Assembly: GCF_029051685.1 (NCBI RefSeq)
Contig: NZ_JAACFT010000012.1
Span: forward strand, 1-64,000
Length of the DNA: 64,000 bases
DNA from: Bradyrhizobium sp. CSA207
Lineage (GTDB): Bacteria > Pseudomonadota > Alphaproteobacteria > Rhizobiales > Xanthobacteraceae
Reading direction: 5' to 3'
Position 1 is the first letter of the stretch; each line of letters starts with the position of its first letter. The translations under genes were made by a program, and so were the position numbers. Of the stretch, positions 40,807 through 49,333 are shown piece by piece. Under the pieces are notes generated by a model. That model searched no databases. It was not told where the DNA came from and worked only from the letters and a program-made list of their open reading frames with translations.

Positions 40807-41592
40807 TCACGCAATCAAATGCATCCCGGCATCCATACGCACGACCTCGCCGGTCATGTTGCTGGAGGCCGGCATCGCCAGGAAGCAGACGAGCTGTGCG
40901 ATGTCGTCGGCAGTTGATGCGACCTTCAGCGGCACCTTCGCCACCACGCTGTCGCGCACCTGCTTTGCACCCGCCTCGCCGCGGCCCTTGGTGAACCAGG
41001 GCGTGTCGATATAGCCGGGGCACACCGTGTTGACGCGGATCAGCGGCGCCAGCGCACGCGACAGCGACAGCGTCATGGTGTTGAGCGCACCCTTGCTCGC
41101 CGCATAGGCGATCGACGAGCCGACGCCGCTGATGCCGGCAACCGAGGAGATGTTGACCACGGCTGACGGCCGCCCCGACGCCTTCGCACCGGCCTCCAGC
41201 AGGCTGCGCGCGGCGCGCACCATCTGGAACGGGCCGATGGTGTTGACGCCGTACAATCGCTGAAAATCTTCCGCCGACAATCCGTCGAGGTCGGCATGGG
41301 CGACGTGCTTGGTGGTGCCGGCATTGTTGACGAGCACGTCGAGCCGGCCCCAGGGCGCGGCGGCAGCCACGATCTTGCGGCAGTCCTCGTCGCGCGAGAC
41401 ATCGCCCTGCGCAACCAGAACGTCCGCGGCGCCAGCCTTGCGGCAGGCCTCAGCCGTTGCCTCGGCCTCCTTCTGGCTCGAGGAATAGTTGATGACGAGC
41501 CGCGCCCCGCTCCGCGCGAGAATGTTCGCGGTCGCCGCGCCAAGCCCGGATGCGGACCCCGTCACGATTGCGCACAAGCCGTCCTTTGCCAT
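40807..41592 (-). CDS. SDR-family oxidoreductase (FabG/3-hydroxyacyl-CoA type)
   Basis: A 261-residue short-chain dehydrogenase. The cofactor motif CAIVTGSASGLGAATANILARSGAR lies near residues 7-31, NNAGTTKHV near 92, the catalytic Ser in VVNISSVAGISGVG and YAASKGALNTMTLSLSRAL give Tyr/Lys near 161-165. The C-terminal GYIDTPWF and TGEVVRMDAGMHL finish the fold. GGGGAAGGAAA precedes ATG 41592. It is divergent from a pair of acyl-CoA dehydrogenase genes, so it may catalyse a later beta-oxidation-like step of the same pathway. Confidence 0.9.
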   Translation of the reverse strand: MAKDGLCAIVTGSASGLGAATANILARSGARLVINYSSSQKEAEATAEACRKAGAADVLVAQGDVSRDEDCRKIVAAAAPWGRLDVLVNNAGTTKHVAHADLDGLSAEDFQRLYGVNTIGPFQMVRAARSLLEAGAKASGRPSAVVNISSVAGISGVGSSIAYAASKGALNTMTLSLSRALAPLIRVNTVCPGYIDTPWFTKGRGEAGAKQVRDSVVAKVPLKVASTADDIAQLVCFLAMPASSNMTGEVVRMDAGMHLIA

Positions 41593-41837
41593 CCGGATTT
41601 CCTTCCCCTTGTTGAGTATCGCCGCCTTGTTTAGCGAGTTTGGCGCGCCCTGCAAATCGAGCAAACTCCGCTAAGCGGAATTACTACGGAATGGTCCTTC
41701 GCCCATGCCGGCGCCGCAGATGGACCTGCGATCAACGCTTGTCAGGACCATGGCTTTTTCCGATCATCGGGCGCAAGAAGAGACCGCGCGGCGGCCCAAT
41801 CGGCCGGATGCGCCAATGGTACAACACGGGGAACGCT

Positions 41838-42902
41838 GTGGCGGAGAGTGACAATATCGTCGTCGAGACCGCGGAAAAAATCTTCGCCGATCTCGCCGAT
41901 CCGCAAGAAATCAACAACGACAAGAAGGACGCGTGGCGAGCGCCGCTGTGGCAGGCGCTGAGCGAGGCCGGCCTGCCGCTGTCCTGGGTGCCTGACGACC
42001 TCGGCGGCTCCGGTGCGAGCCTTGCCGACGGCTTTGCCCTTCTGAACGCCGCCGGCCGCTTTGCGATCGCAGTTCCGCTGGCCGAGACCATGCTGGCGGG
42101 CTGGCTGCTGGCGCAAGCGAAGATCGCTTCGCCGGAGGGCGAGATGACGGTGCTGCCGGCGAGCCCGAAGGATCGCATAGCACTCGACGCCGACGGCGCA
42201 CTCTCGGGCCGCGCCCGCGGCGTGCCGTTTGCGAAAGCGGCCAAGCATTTTGCCGTGCTGGCGCATGGCAAGGACGGCGTCTCGATTGCGCTGGTCGACG
42301 CAACAAGAGTGCGGATCGAACCCGGGCTCAATGTCGGCTACGATCACAGCGACACCGTCACGCTCGACAAGGTGCAGCCCGTCGCCATCAAGTCCGCCCC
42401 GAAGGGCTTTGAGCCGACCACCCTGATGCTGATGGGCGGCGTCGCGCGCAGCCTTCAGATCGCGGGCGCGCTGGAAGCGATGCTCGACATCTCCGTGCGC
42501 TATTCCAACGAGCGCGTCGCCTTCGAGAAGAAGATCTCGAAATTCCAGGCGGTGCAGCACAACCTCGCGCGCCTTGCCGGCGAGTCCGCCGCGGCGCTGG
42601 CGGCTGCGACATCGGCGGCCGATGCGATCGCCAGCGCAAAGTCCTTCGACGACGAAGTTTACCTCGAAGCCGCCTCCGCAAAGATTCGCTGCGCGGAAGC
42701 TGCGGAAAAAGGCGGCGCCATCGCGCACCAGGTGCACGGCGCGATCGGCTTCACCATCGAGCACATCCTGCACCGCTATTCGCTGCGGGCGCTGGCCTGG
42801 CGCGACGATTTCGGTTCCGAAAGCCACTGGGCTGTCGAGCTCGGCAGGCTGGTTGCCAATCGCGGCGCCGACGAATTGTGGCCGCTCGTGGCGTCGCGCT
42901 GA
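41838..42902 (+). CDS. Acyl-CoA dehydrogenase family protein, small partner
   Basis: A 354-residue protein of the acyl-CoA dehydrogenase fold, shorter than usual and with atypical loops. The N-terminal helical part reads LWQALSEAGLPLSWVPDDLGGSGASLADGFALL, the middle has weak beta-strand signatures, and the C-terminal GAIAHQVHGAIGFTIEHILHRYSLRALAWRDDFGSE matches FAD-contacting helices. It lacks the clear catalytic Glu of its neighbour. In FadE-type heteromeric enzymes, one such subunit pairs with a full one; here it lies 18 bases before the larger gene. The start GTG 41838 has GGGGA upstream; ATG 41811 is an alternative. Confidence 0.82.
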   Translation: MAESDNIVVETAEKIFADLADPQEINNDKKDAWRAPLWQALSEAGLPLSWVPDDLGGSGASLADGFALLNAAGRFAIAVPLAETMLAGWLLAQAKIASPEGEMTVLPASPKDRIALDADGALSGRARGVPFAKAAKHFAVLAHGKDGVSIALVDATRVRIEPGLNVGYDHSDTVTLDKVQPVAIKSAPKGFEPTTLMLMGGVARSLQIAGALEAMLDISVRYSNERVAFEKKISKFQAVQHNLARLAGESAAALAAATSAADAIASAKSFDDEVYLEAASAKIRCAEAAEKGGAIAHQVHGAIGFTIEHILHRYSLRALAWRDDFGSESHWAVELGRLVANRGADELWPLVASR

Positions 42903-42920
42903 TCAGGGGACGACAGACCA

Positions 42921-44081
42921 ATGACCGCTGCCCTCCGTTTCGATCCGATCCGCCTTCCCGAAGAATGCGAGCAATTGCGCAAGGAAGTGCGCGCCTTCCT
43001 CGCCGAAGAAATCGCCGCCGGCACTTTCGATCCGCACAAACCCAACCGCGAGGACACCGACGCGCCCGAATTTTCCCGTCGGGTCGGCGCCAAGGGCTGG
43101 CTGGGGATGACATGGCCGAAAAAATACGGCGGCCAGGAGCGCTCGTTCCTCGAACGTTATGTGGTGACCGAGGAGATGCGCGTCGCGAATGCGCCCACGC
43201 GGCGCTTCTTCGTCGCCGACCGCCAGAGCGGGCCGGTGCTTTTGAAATACGCCCCCGAGCACATCAAGATGGACATCCTGCCGCGCATCTGCCGCGGCGA
43301 AATCTGCTTTGCCATCGGCATGAGCGAGCCGAACTCCGGCTCGGACCTGTTCGCCGCCAAGACGCGCGCGACCAAGACCGACGGCGGCTATCTCATCAAC
43401 GGCACCAAGATCTGGACGTCGTCGGCGCACATTGCCGACTACATGATCGCGATTTTCCGCACGTCGCAGCCGACCAAGGAGAACCGCCGCCACGGCCTGA
43501 CCCAGTTCCTGGTCAAGATGAAGCAGCCGGGCATCCAGGTGAACCCGATCGGCCAGATCACCGGCCAGTACGAGTTCAACGAGGTCGTCTTCACCGACTT
43601 CTTCGTGCCCGACGATCACGTGCTCGGCGAAGTCGACGGCGCCTGGAAGCAGGCGACGAGCGAGCTCGCCTATGAGCGCTCGGGTCCGGAGCGTTTCCTC
43701 GAAACTTATTACGTGCTGACCGAGCTCGTCCGCGCGGTCGGCTCCAATCCGGATACGCGCAGCGCCGAAGGCATCGGCCGCCTGGTGGCGCAGCTCCACA
43801 CCATGCGGCGCATGTCGGTGTCGGTCGCCGGCATGCTGCAGGCTGGCATGGAGCCGGTGGTGGAGGCGTCAATCGTCAAGGACATCGGCACGGTCTGGGA
43901 GCAGCAGCTGCCGCACCGTGTGCGCGATCTCGCCGCCTTCGTCGAGGAGACCGCGACCAACCGCGAGACGCTGGAGCGACAGCTCGACTTCGCCATCAAG
44001 ACCGCACCGAAACTCACCATCCAGGGCGGCACCACCGAAGTGCTGCGCGGCATCATCGCGCGCGGACTTGGCCTGCGCTAG
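42921..44081 (+). CDS. Acyl-CoA dehydrogenase family protein, large partner
   Basis: A 386-residue FAD-dependent acyl-CoA dehydrogenase. The core GWLGMTWPKKYGGQERSFLERYVVTEEM, then CFAIGMSEPNSGSDLFAAKTRATKT, and SAHIADYMIAIFRT match the family. ELAYERSGPERFLETYYVL in helix G and the terminal IQGGTTEVLRGIIARGLGL are typical of FadE-like members working on steroid side chains, bile-acid and terpenoid acyl-CoAs. Pairing with the preceding gene suggests an alpha2beta2 enzyme. Both genes are co-transcribed with AGGGGA before ATG 42921. The substrate is inferred only from family trends. Confidence 0.9.
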   Translation: MTAALRFDPIRLPEECEQLRKEVRAFLAEEIAAGTFDPHKPNREDTDAPEFSRRVGAKGWLGMTWPKKYGGQERSFLERYVVTEEMRVANAPTRRFFVADRQSGPVLLKYAPEHIKMDILPRICRGEICFAIGMSEPNSGSDLFAAKTRATKTDGGYLINGTKIWTSSAHIADYMIAIFRTSQPTKENRRHGLTQFLVKMKQPGIQVNPIGQITGQYEFNEVVFTDFFVPDDHVLGEVDGAWKQATSELAYERSGPERFLETYYVLTELVRAVGSNPDTRSAEGIGRLVAQLHTMRRMSVSVAGMLQAGMEPVVEASIVKDIGTVWEQQLPHRVRDLAAFVEETATNRETLERQLDFAIKTAPKLTIQGGTTEVLRGIIARGLGLR

Positions 44082-44120
44082 CGCCGATGAGATCACCCCG
44101 CCGGCCACTCGCTCCGTTCA

Positions 44121-44239
44121 CCTCTCCCATAGGGAGAGGTCGATTTGCTCGAGCAAATCGGGTGAGGGGTTACGCTCTATCGAGGGACCGCAGCCCCTCA
44201 CCCCGGCGCTACACGCCTACCTCTCCCTCCCGGAGAGGT
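44121..44239. repeat. Inverted repeat, CCTCTCCCATAGGGAGAGG family
   Basis: The outer CACCTCTCCCATAGGGAGAGG hairpin and the inverted ACCTCTCCCTCCCGGAGAGG hairpin face each other, with GGGTGAGGGG / CCCCTCACCCC inner arms. The element lies between the dehydrogenase pair and an enoyl-CoA hydratase gene that is probably in the same transcript. It is related to the element at 10.6 and 45.1 kb in its inner arms. Confidence 0.75.
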
Positions 44240-44278
44240 GGTTCTTCGCTACGGACAGATCGAGATACAGGAGGCCAC

Positions 44279-45097
44279 ATGAGCACATATACGGATATCG
44301 GCGTCGAGAAGGTCGGGCACGTCGGCACCATCGAGATCCGCAGGCCGCCGCTCAACTTCTTCGACATTTCGCTGATCAACCAGATCGCGGACGCGCTCGA
44401 CGAGTTCGACCGCGACATCGAGATCCGGAGTTCTGTGCTGTCGGCGCAAGGCAAGGCCTTCTGCGCCGGCGCCAATTTCGGCGACCCGGCACGGCAGGCG
44501 CAGGAGGCGCGCGAGGCCGAGAAGACTGCAAAGGGAGACCCGGCCGACAGCCTCGGCCCCATCAACCATCTCTACATCCAGGCCGTGCGCATCTTCCGCG
44601 CCAAGAAGCCGATCGTCGCCGCCGTGCAGGGCGCTGCCATCGGCGGCGGCTTGGGCCTGGCGGTGTCGGCGGATTTCCGCGTCACCTGCCCCGAGGCGCG
44701 CTTCTCCGCGAATTTTACAAAACTCGGTTTCCATCCCGGCTTCGGCCTGACCGTGACGCTGCCTGAGCTGATCGGCAAGAACAACGCCGAGCTGATGTTC
44801 TACACCAGCCGCCGCGTCACCGGTGAGGAAGCTTATAAATGGGGCCTCGCCAACGAGCTGGTGCCGCAGGACCAGGTAAAGGCGGCGGCGATGAAGCTCG
44901 CCGGCGAGATCGCCGAATGCTCCCCGCTCGGCCTCGTCTCCACCCGCGCCACGATGCGAGCGGGTCTAGCCGACCGCGTCATGGCCGCGACCAATCACGA
45001 GCTCGAGGAACAGACCAGGTTGCGCGCGACCGAGGATTTCAAGGAAGGCGTGAAGGCCACGGAAGAACGAAGGGCGGCAAACTTCAGGGGACGGTGA
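44279..45097 (+). CDS. Enoyl-CoA hydratase/isomerase family protein
   Basis: A 272-residue crotonase. Oxyanion-hole segments are SSVLSAQGKAFCAGANFGDPARQ near residues 52-70 and IVAAVQGAAIGGGLGLAVSADFRVTCPEARFSANFTKLGFHPGFGLT (in part), where catalytic-site residues would lie. The ribosome-binding site ACAGGAGG supports ATG 44279. It follows the acyl-CoA dehydrogenase pair on the same strand, 197 bases away with a repeat in between. A dehydrogenase-hydratase order is what a beta-oxidation module would need, with the divergent SDR possibly giving the next step. Confidence 0.9.
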   Translation: MSTYTDIGVEKVGHVGTIEIRRPPLNFFDISLINQIADALDEFDRDIEIRSSVLSAQGKAFCAGANFGDPARQAQEAREAEKTAKGDPADSLGPINHLYIQAVRIFRAKKPIVAAVQGAAIGGGLGLAVSADFRVTCPEARFSANFTKLGFHPGFGLTVTLPELIGKNNAELMFYTSRRVTGEEAYKWGLANELVPQDQVKAAAMKLAGEIAECSPLGLVSTRATMRAGLADRVMAATNHELEEQTRLRATEDFKEGVKATEERRAANFRGR

Positions 45098-45110
45098 CTC
45101 CTTTCTTCCT

Positions 45111-45250
45111 TCTCCCCTTGTGGGAGAAGGTGGCGCGAAGCGCCGGATGAGGGGTTGCCTCCGCATGCTCTACTGAAGCAGTTCATGCGCGGAGAGAGAC
45201 CCCTCACCCGGCTGCGCTTCGCGCAGCCACCCTCTCCCACAAGGGGAGAG
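45111..45250. repeat. Dispersed inverted repeat, CTCCCCTTGTGGGAGAAGG family (copy 2)
   Basis: The left arm TCTCCCCTTGTGGGAGAAGG plus GGATGAGGGGTT is identical to copy 1. The right arm ACCCCTCACCCGGCTGCGC with CCCTCTCCCACAAGGGGAG also matches. It lies between the convergent crotonase and VOC genes. Confidence 0.85.
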
Positions 45251-45287
45251 GGTTTAACCCCGCCCATCAGCAGGGCATCAACGATCG

Positions 45288-46055
45288 TTACGCCCCAATG
45301 CGGAACGTCACCCCGCCTAGCAGGAACTCATTGCCCGCCACCGCATGCCCCTTCGCCTTCGCCGCATGCAGCACGCTCGCCACATCGGCGACACGGAACT
45401 CGAGTGTACTCATGATTTCGCTGCCACCCTTCACGAAGCGAAAGCTCGCATTGGGCAGCTTCAGCTCTGTCTCACCTGCCACCGCCGTCGGCGCCACGCC
45501 AATGATCTTGCCCCAATGCTCCGCCAGCCCGATCGGATCCGGGCTCTGCATCTCCACACCGGTCAGCGCCTGCGTCACGTCCTTGCGGATGAACTTTTGC
45601 CAGTCCGACCCCGCCGGCGGATACGGGCCCAGAATGTCGTCGCTGCCATCCGTGTGGTTGAATTCGATGAAGGCGGCGCGGCAATCGCGGGGGTGCAGCT
45701 GCACGCCGTGATAGGGCGCGTGGTCGATGACGTTGGCGGTGCGCACGCCCATGGCGTTCGCGTTGCGCCCGCGCTGATCGGGATCATTGCAGCAGAAGAT
45801 CGCCATATAGCCGCCGCGGCCGCCGGTCTTCTCGATGAAGCGGCCGGCCGTGGTGCCGTCCCTGAACGGCGCGACCACTTCCAGCAAAATCGTGTCGACC
45901 GGCAGCAGCGCGTTCTCGAGGCCATACTTTGCGACATTGCCGTCGCGATAGCAGACCGCGAGGCCCATGATCCCTGCGATGTCCGAGATCACGGGCTCGA
46001 GCTGCGGCGCGACCAGACAGATCTGCCGCAGCCGCACATAGGGCGCCATCGTCAT
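45288..46055 (-). CDS. VOC-family protein, two-module type
   Basis: A 255-residue protein with two glyoxalase-like halves. The first half opens RLRQICLVAPQLEPVISDIAGIMGLAVCYRDGNV, and the second contains LTGVEMQSPDPIGLAEHWGKIIGV, with strand-rich ends LEFRVADVASVLHAAKAKGHAV. The PYHGVQLHPRDCRAAFIEFNHTDGSDDILGPYPPAG stretch (in part) between is characteristic of a rhizobial group of unknown substrate. The start ATG 46055 overlaps the stop of the enoyl-CoA hydratase gene (ATGA), so the two are co-translated. Metal-dependent isomerase or lyase action on an acyl-CoA product is possible. Confidence 0.82.
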   Translation of the reverse strand: MTMAPYVRLRQICLVAPQLEPVISDIAGIMGLAVCYRDGNVAKYGLENALLPVDTILLEVVAPFRDGTTAGRFIEKTGGRGGYMAIFCCNDPDQRGRNANAMGVRTANVIDHAPYHGVQLHPRDCRAAFIEFNHTDGSDDILGPYPPAGSDWQKFIRKDVTQALTGVEMQSPDPIGLAEHWGKIIGVAPTAVAGETELKLPNASFRFVKGGSEIMSTLEFRVADVASVLHAAKAKGHAVAGNEFLLGGVTFRIGA

Positions 46056-46843
46056 GCGCCCTTGAAGGTGGGCTTGCGCTTCTCGACGAAGGCTTTTGCG
46101 GCCTCCTTGTGATCCTCGGTGTCGCCGCAGCGGGTGTGGTGGATCGCCTCGCCGTCGAAGCAATCCTCCAGCGCCAGATGCTCGGCATTGTTGATGTTGC
46201 GCTTGATAAAGCCGAGCGCGATCGACGGGCCCTGGGCCAGCGACAGCGCCAGTTCATGCGCGGCCGCGTCGATCTCGGCATCAGGCACGACCCTGGTCAC
46301 CATGCCGATCGCATGCGCTTCCTTGGCGGTGAGCACGGGCGAGGTCAGATACAGCTCGCGCGCCCGTGCGCTACCGAGCAGCTGAGTCAAGAAATAGGTG
46401 CCGCCGTAATCGCCGGAGAAACCAACTTTCGCAAACGCCGTCGTGATCTTGCAGGATTCGCTAGCGATGCGCAGGTCGCAGGACAGCGCCATCGACAGGC
46501 CGGCGCCGGCCGCGGCGCCATCGAGCTGCGCCACCACCGGTTTTGGCATCTGGTGCAGGATGCGCGAGACCTCCATGCCGCGGCGCAAATTGGCAAGCTT
46601 TTGCTCGAACGGCAGTGGCGCGCGGCCCTCCGCCATCGACTTGACGTCGCCGCCGACGCAGAAGGAGCCGCCGGCGCCCTTGAACAGCACCGCGCGCACC
46701 TCCGGATCGTCAGCCGCGCGCCGCGCCGCCTCGACCAGCCCGCGCACCATGTCCGGGTTGAGCGCGTTCTTGCGCTCCGGCCGGTTCATGGTGATGGTGA
46801 GCAGCCCGCCTTCGAGCTTTTGCAGAACCATGTCGTTGCTCAT
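46052..46843 (-). CDS. Enoyl-CoA hydratase/isomerase family protein
   Basis: A 263-residue crotonase. Signatures are LLTITMNRPERKNALNPDMV (residues 14-33), VLFKGAGGSFCVGGDVKSM near 52, and VAQLDGAAAGAGLSMALSCDLRIASESCKITTAFAKVGFSGDYGGTYFL (in part), the two oxyanion-hole loops. Residues in GDYGGTYFL occupy the usual catalytic-acid region, with Asp rather than Glu there, a feature of some hydrolase or isomerase members. GGGAGACG precedes ATG 46843. It is the first gene of a two-gene unit with the VOC protein. Confidence 0.9.
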   Translation of the reverse strand: MSNDMVLQKLEGGLLTITMNRPERKNALNPDMVRGLVEAARRAADDPEVRAVLFKGAGGSFCVGGDVKSMAEGRAPLPFEQKLANLRRGMEVSRILHQMPKPVVAQLDGAAAGAGLSMALSCDLRIASESCKITTAFAKVGFSGDYGGTYFLTQLLGSARARELYLTSPVLTAKEAHAIGMVTRVVPDAEIDAAAHELALSLAQGPSIALGFIKRNINNAEHLALEDCFDGEAIHHTRCGDTEDHKEAAKAFVEKRKPTFKGA

Positions 46844-46888
46844 GGTGCGTCTCCCTTGTTGTTGTTTTGCTCTGTCTATCGCCGCACT

Positions 46889-47006
46889 CGTCATTGCGAG
46901 CGAAGCGAAGCAATCCAGGAATGTATCTTCGGAGACAGTCTGGATTGCTTCGTCGCACCAGCGCAAAATTGCTTCGCAATTTTGTCGCGGGCTCCTCGCA
47001 ATGACG
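46889..47006. repeat. Dispersed inverted repeat, CGTCATTGCGAGCG family (copy 2)
   Basis: The left arm CGTCATTGCGAGCGAAGCG with AAGCAATCCAGG pairs with the right arm TGGATTGCTTCG at 46941. The right end, CTCGCAATGACG, is separated from it by an extra segment, GTCGCACCAGCGCAAAATTG, not present in the other copies. That makes this copy about 38 bases longer. Confidence 0.8.
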
Positions 47007-47010
47007 AAGC

Positions 47011-48216
47011 TTATTTCTTCACCAACGGACAGCGCGACTGCTCCAGCGACTGGAACGCCTCGTTGCCGGGCACGGTGGCGAGCAGCTTGTAATCGTCCCA
47101 ACGGCCCCTGGACTCCGACGGCTTTTTCACCTCGAACAGGTACATGTCATGCAGCATGCGGCCGTCTTCGCGGATCTTGCCGTTCTTGGCGAAGAAGTCG
47201 TTGATCGGCGTCTCCTTCATCAGCTTCATCACCGCAGCCGAATCGGTCGTGCCTGCCGCCTTCACGGCCTTGAGGTAATGCGTCACGGAGGAGTAGACGC
47301 CGGCCTGCGCCGAGGTCGGCGGCCGCTTCATGCGCTCGGCGAAGCGTTTGGAGAATGCGCGCGTGTCGTCGTTGAGGTCCCAGTAGAAGGCCTCGGCCAG
47401 CAGCAGGCCCTGCGCCGTCTCCAGGCCGATCGAATCGATATCGGTAACGAAGGCGAGCAGCGGCGAGATTTTCTGGCCGCCCTTGGTGATACCGAACTCC
47501 GCCGCCTGCTTGATGGCGTTGACGGTATCGCCGCCGGCATTCGCCAGCCCGATCACCTTGGCCTTCGACGCCTGAGCCTGCAGCAGGAACGACGAAAAAT
47601 CCGACGTGTTGAGAGGATGGCGGACATTGCCCAGCACCTTGCCACCGGTCTTGGTGACGACGTTGCTGGTGTCCTTCTCAAGATCCTGGCCGAAGGCGTA
47701 GTCGGCGGTGAGGAAGAACCAGCTGTCGAGGCCGGACTTCACGGCCGCAAGGCCGGTTACGTTGGCCTGCCCGAACGTGTCGAACACGTAGTGCACGGTG
47801 TAGGGACCGCAGGCCTCGTTGGTGAGGCGGATCGAGCCGGGGCCGTTGAAGATGACGATCTTGTTGTGCGCTTTCGCAATCTCGCCGGCGGCAAGCGCGG
47901 TCGCGGAGGCCGCGACGTCGTAGATCATCTCGACGCCCTGATTGTCGAGCATGTCGCGGGCGATGTTGGCGGACAGATCGGCCTTGTTGAGATGGTCGGC
48001 CGCCAGCACCTGGATCTTGCGTCCCAGCACCTCGCCGCCGAAATCCTCCACCGCCATCTTGGCCGCGGTCTCGCTGCCGGGGCCGGTGATGTCGGCATAC
48101 AGGCTCGACATGTCGAGGATGCCGCCAATCTTCAATGGCGGCTTGTCCTGGGCCTGCGCTGCGCTCGCGCTCAGGGCGAATGCGGCGGCAAAAATGCCCG
48201 ACAAAATTATCTTCAT
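47011..48216 (-). CDS. Branched-chain amino-acid-type ABC substrate-binding protein
   Basis: A 401-residue periplasmic binding protein of the LivK/Leu-Ile-Val type (Peripla_BP_6). The signal peptide is residues 1-23 (ends AQAQ). The mature sequence has KIGGILDMSSLYADITGPGSETAAKMAVEDFGG (in part), then ALAAGEIAKAHNKIVIFNGPGSIRLTNEACGPYTVHYVFDT (in part), typical of the first domain. FLTADYAFGQDLEKDTSNVV follows in the second domain. In Bradyrhizobium such proteins often bind aromatic acids or other organic acids rather than leucine. Membrane and ATPase subunits are not in the window. GGGAGG precedes ATG 48216. Confidence 0.9.
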   Translation of the reverse strand: MKIILSGIFAAAFALSASAAQAQDKPPLKIGGILDMSSLYADITGPGSETAAKMAVEDFGGEVLGRKIQVLAADHLNKADLSANIARDMLDNQGVEMIYDVAASATALAAGEIAKAHNKIVIFNGPGSIRLTNEACGPYTVHYVFDTFGQANVTGLAAVKSGLDSWFFLTADYAFGQDLEKDTSNVVTKTGGKVLGNVRHPLNTSDFSSFLLQAQASKAKVIGLANAGGDTVNAIKQAAEFGITKGGQKISPLLAFVTDIDSIGLETAQGLLLAEAFYWDLNDDTRAFSKRFAERMKRPPTSAQAGVYSSVTHYLKAVKAAGTTDSAAVMKLMKETPINDFFAKNGKIREDGRMLHDMYLFEVKKPSESRGRWDDYKLLATVPGNEAFQSLEQSRCPLVKK

Positions 48217-48542
48217 TGAAGAAAGACCTCCCTTATCGCGCCGTGCTCTGATGGCGGCTTGGTTATTGCTGTTGCCGCAATCATGCCGCATGCGCGACAG
48301 CGCAGCAAGCAGAAGCGCGATACGCGTATTGCGATTGCCTTGTGTTTTCCGCAAAGCGGAATGGTCAGGTACGGATCAATGTTTCCACGTCATTGCGAGC
48401 GAAGCGAAGCAATCCAGTTTGTCACCGCGGAAAGACTCTGGATTGCTTCGCTTCGCTCGCAATGACGGAGTGTGAAGAAGCCTCTTCGCGACCCGCCACG
48501 CTTGAGTTAAGATCGACACACAACGCAACCTCTCCGGGCAAC
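48217..48542. other. Divergent intergenic region with repeat
   Basis: These 326 bases lie between the Liv-type binding-protein gene and the thermonuclease-like gene. The hairpin element at 48388-48467 is the only structure I can define. No further gene or clear promoter is seen. Confidence 0.5.
48388..48467. repeat. Dispersed inverted repeat, CGTCATTGCGAGCG family (copy 3)
   Basis: CGTCATTGCGAGCGAAGCG with AAGCAATCCAG is mirrored by CTGGATTGCTTCGCTTCG and CTCGCAATGACG over 80 bases, with a 22-base centre. It can fold into a long hairpin with a 30-bp stem. It resembles copy 1 in length and spacing. Confidence 0.85.
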
Positions 48543-49310
48543 GTGAAACGGTCCATCACCCTCATCGCACTTCTCGTCGCGTCGCACATCACCGCGCACG
48601 CGACACCCTGTCAGTTCGAGTCCCAGGGCGAGGGCCGCGTCGCCGCCATCGTCGATGCGCGCAGCGTGCGCCTCGACGACGGCCGCGAAATCCGTCTCAC
48701 CGGAATCGAGCCGACCGCGACGACGAAGCAGGCGCTGACGTCGCTTCTGGTGGGCCACGACGTGACCATGCGCGGCACCGACGACACCCCCGATCGTTAC
48801 GGCCGCCAAGCCGCCGTCATGTTCACCGGCGAGACCGATATCTCCGTGCAGGCCATCCTGCTCGCCCAGGGCGAGGCGATCGTCGCCGCCGAGATTGCGG
48901 ACAAGGACTGCGCGGCGGCCCTGATGGCGTCGGAAGCCGAGGCGCGCCGCCAAAAAAAGGGCAATTGGGCTGACCCGTCGGCCATAAAAAACGCGGAAAG
49001 TCCGGACGATATTTTGGCCGAGATCGGGCGCTTTATGGTGGTGGAGGGCAAAGTCCTGTCGGTCCGGCAAGCTGGGGCAACGACTTACCTCAACTTCGGA
49101 CGGAACTGGACACGCGGCTTTGCCGTGACTATTTCAAGGCGCATATTGCCGGTCTTCGAGAGCGCCGGGGTTGCCCTTAAGTCCTTGGAAAATCGACGCG
49201 TTCGAGTCCGGGGCTGGGTCGAGGGGACGACGGGGCCGCGTATCGATGTACGCCTCGTGGGACAGGTCGAATTGCTGGGCGCAAGCGAGCCGACAGGGGT
49301 AAGGCCATAA
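48543..49310 (+). CDS. Thermonuclease-family (SNase-like) exported protein
   Basis: A 255-residue protein with a signal peptide (VKRSITLIALLVASHITAHA, from GTG 48543). A staphylococcal-nuclease-like domain follows: ARSVRLDDGREIRLTGIEP carries the Arg of the active site, and DRYGRQAAVMF carries a second Arg; the Asp/Glu acid position appears in the GIEP motif. EGKVLSVRQAGATTYLNFGRNW in the C-terminal 90 residues resembles the OB-like extension of rhizobial members. Activity as a nuclease is not proven, as the DxxE acids of the classical enzyme are not obvious. It probably acts in the periplasm, on nucleic acids. It lies 24 bases before the M48 protease gene and may share its transcript. Confidence 0.8.
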   Translation: MKRSITLIALLVASHITAHATPCQFESQGEGRVAAIVDARSVRLDDGREIRLTGIEPTATTKQALTSLLVGHDVTMRGTDDTPDRYGRQAAVMFTGETDISVQAILLAQGEAIVAAEIADKDCAAALMASEAEARRQKKGNWADPSAIKNAESPDDILAEIGRFMVVEGKVLSVRQAGATTYLNFGRNWTRGFAVTISRRILPVFESAGVALKSLENRRVRVRGWVEGTTGPRIDVRLVGQVELLGASEPTGVRP

Positions 49311-49333
49311 AGGCCAGGCACGGGTTAAGCGAC

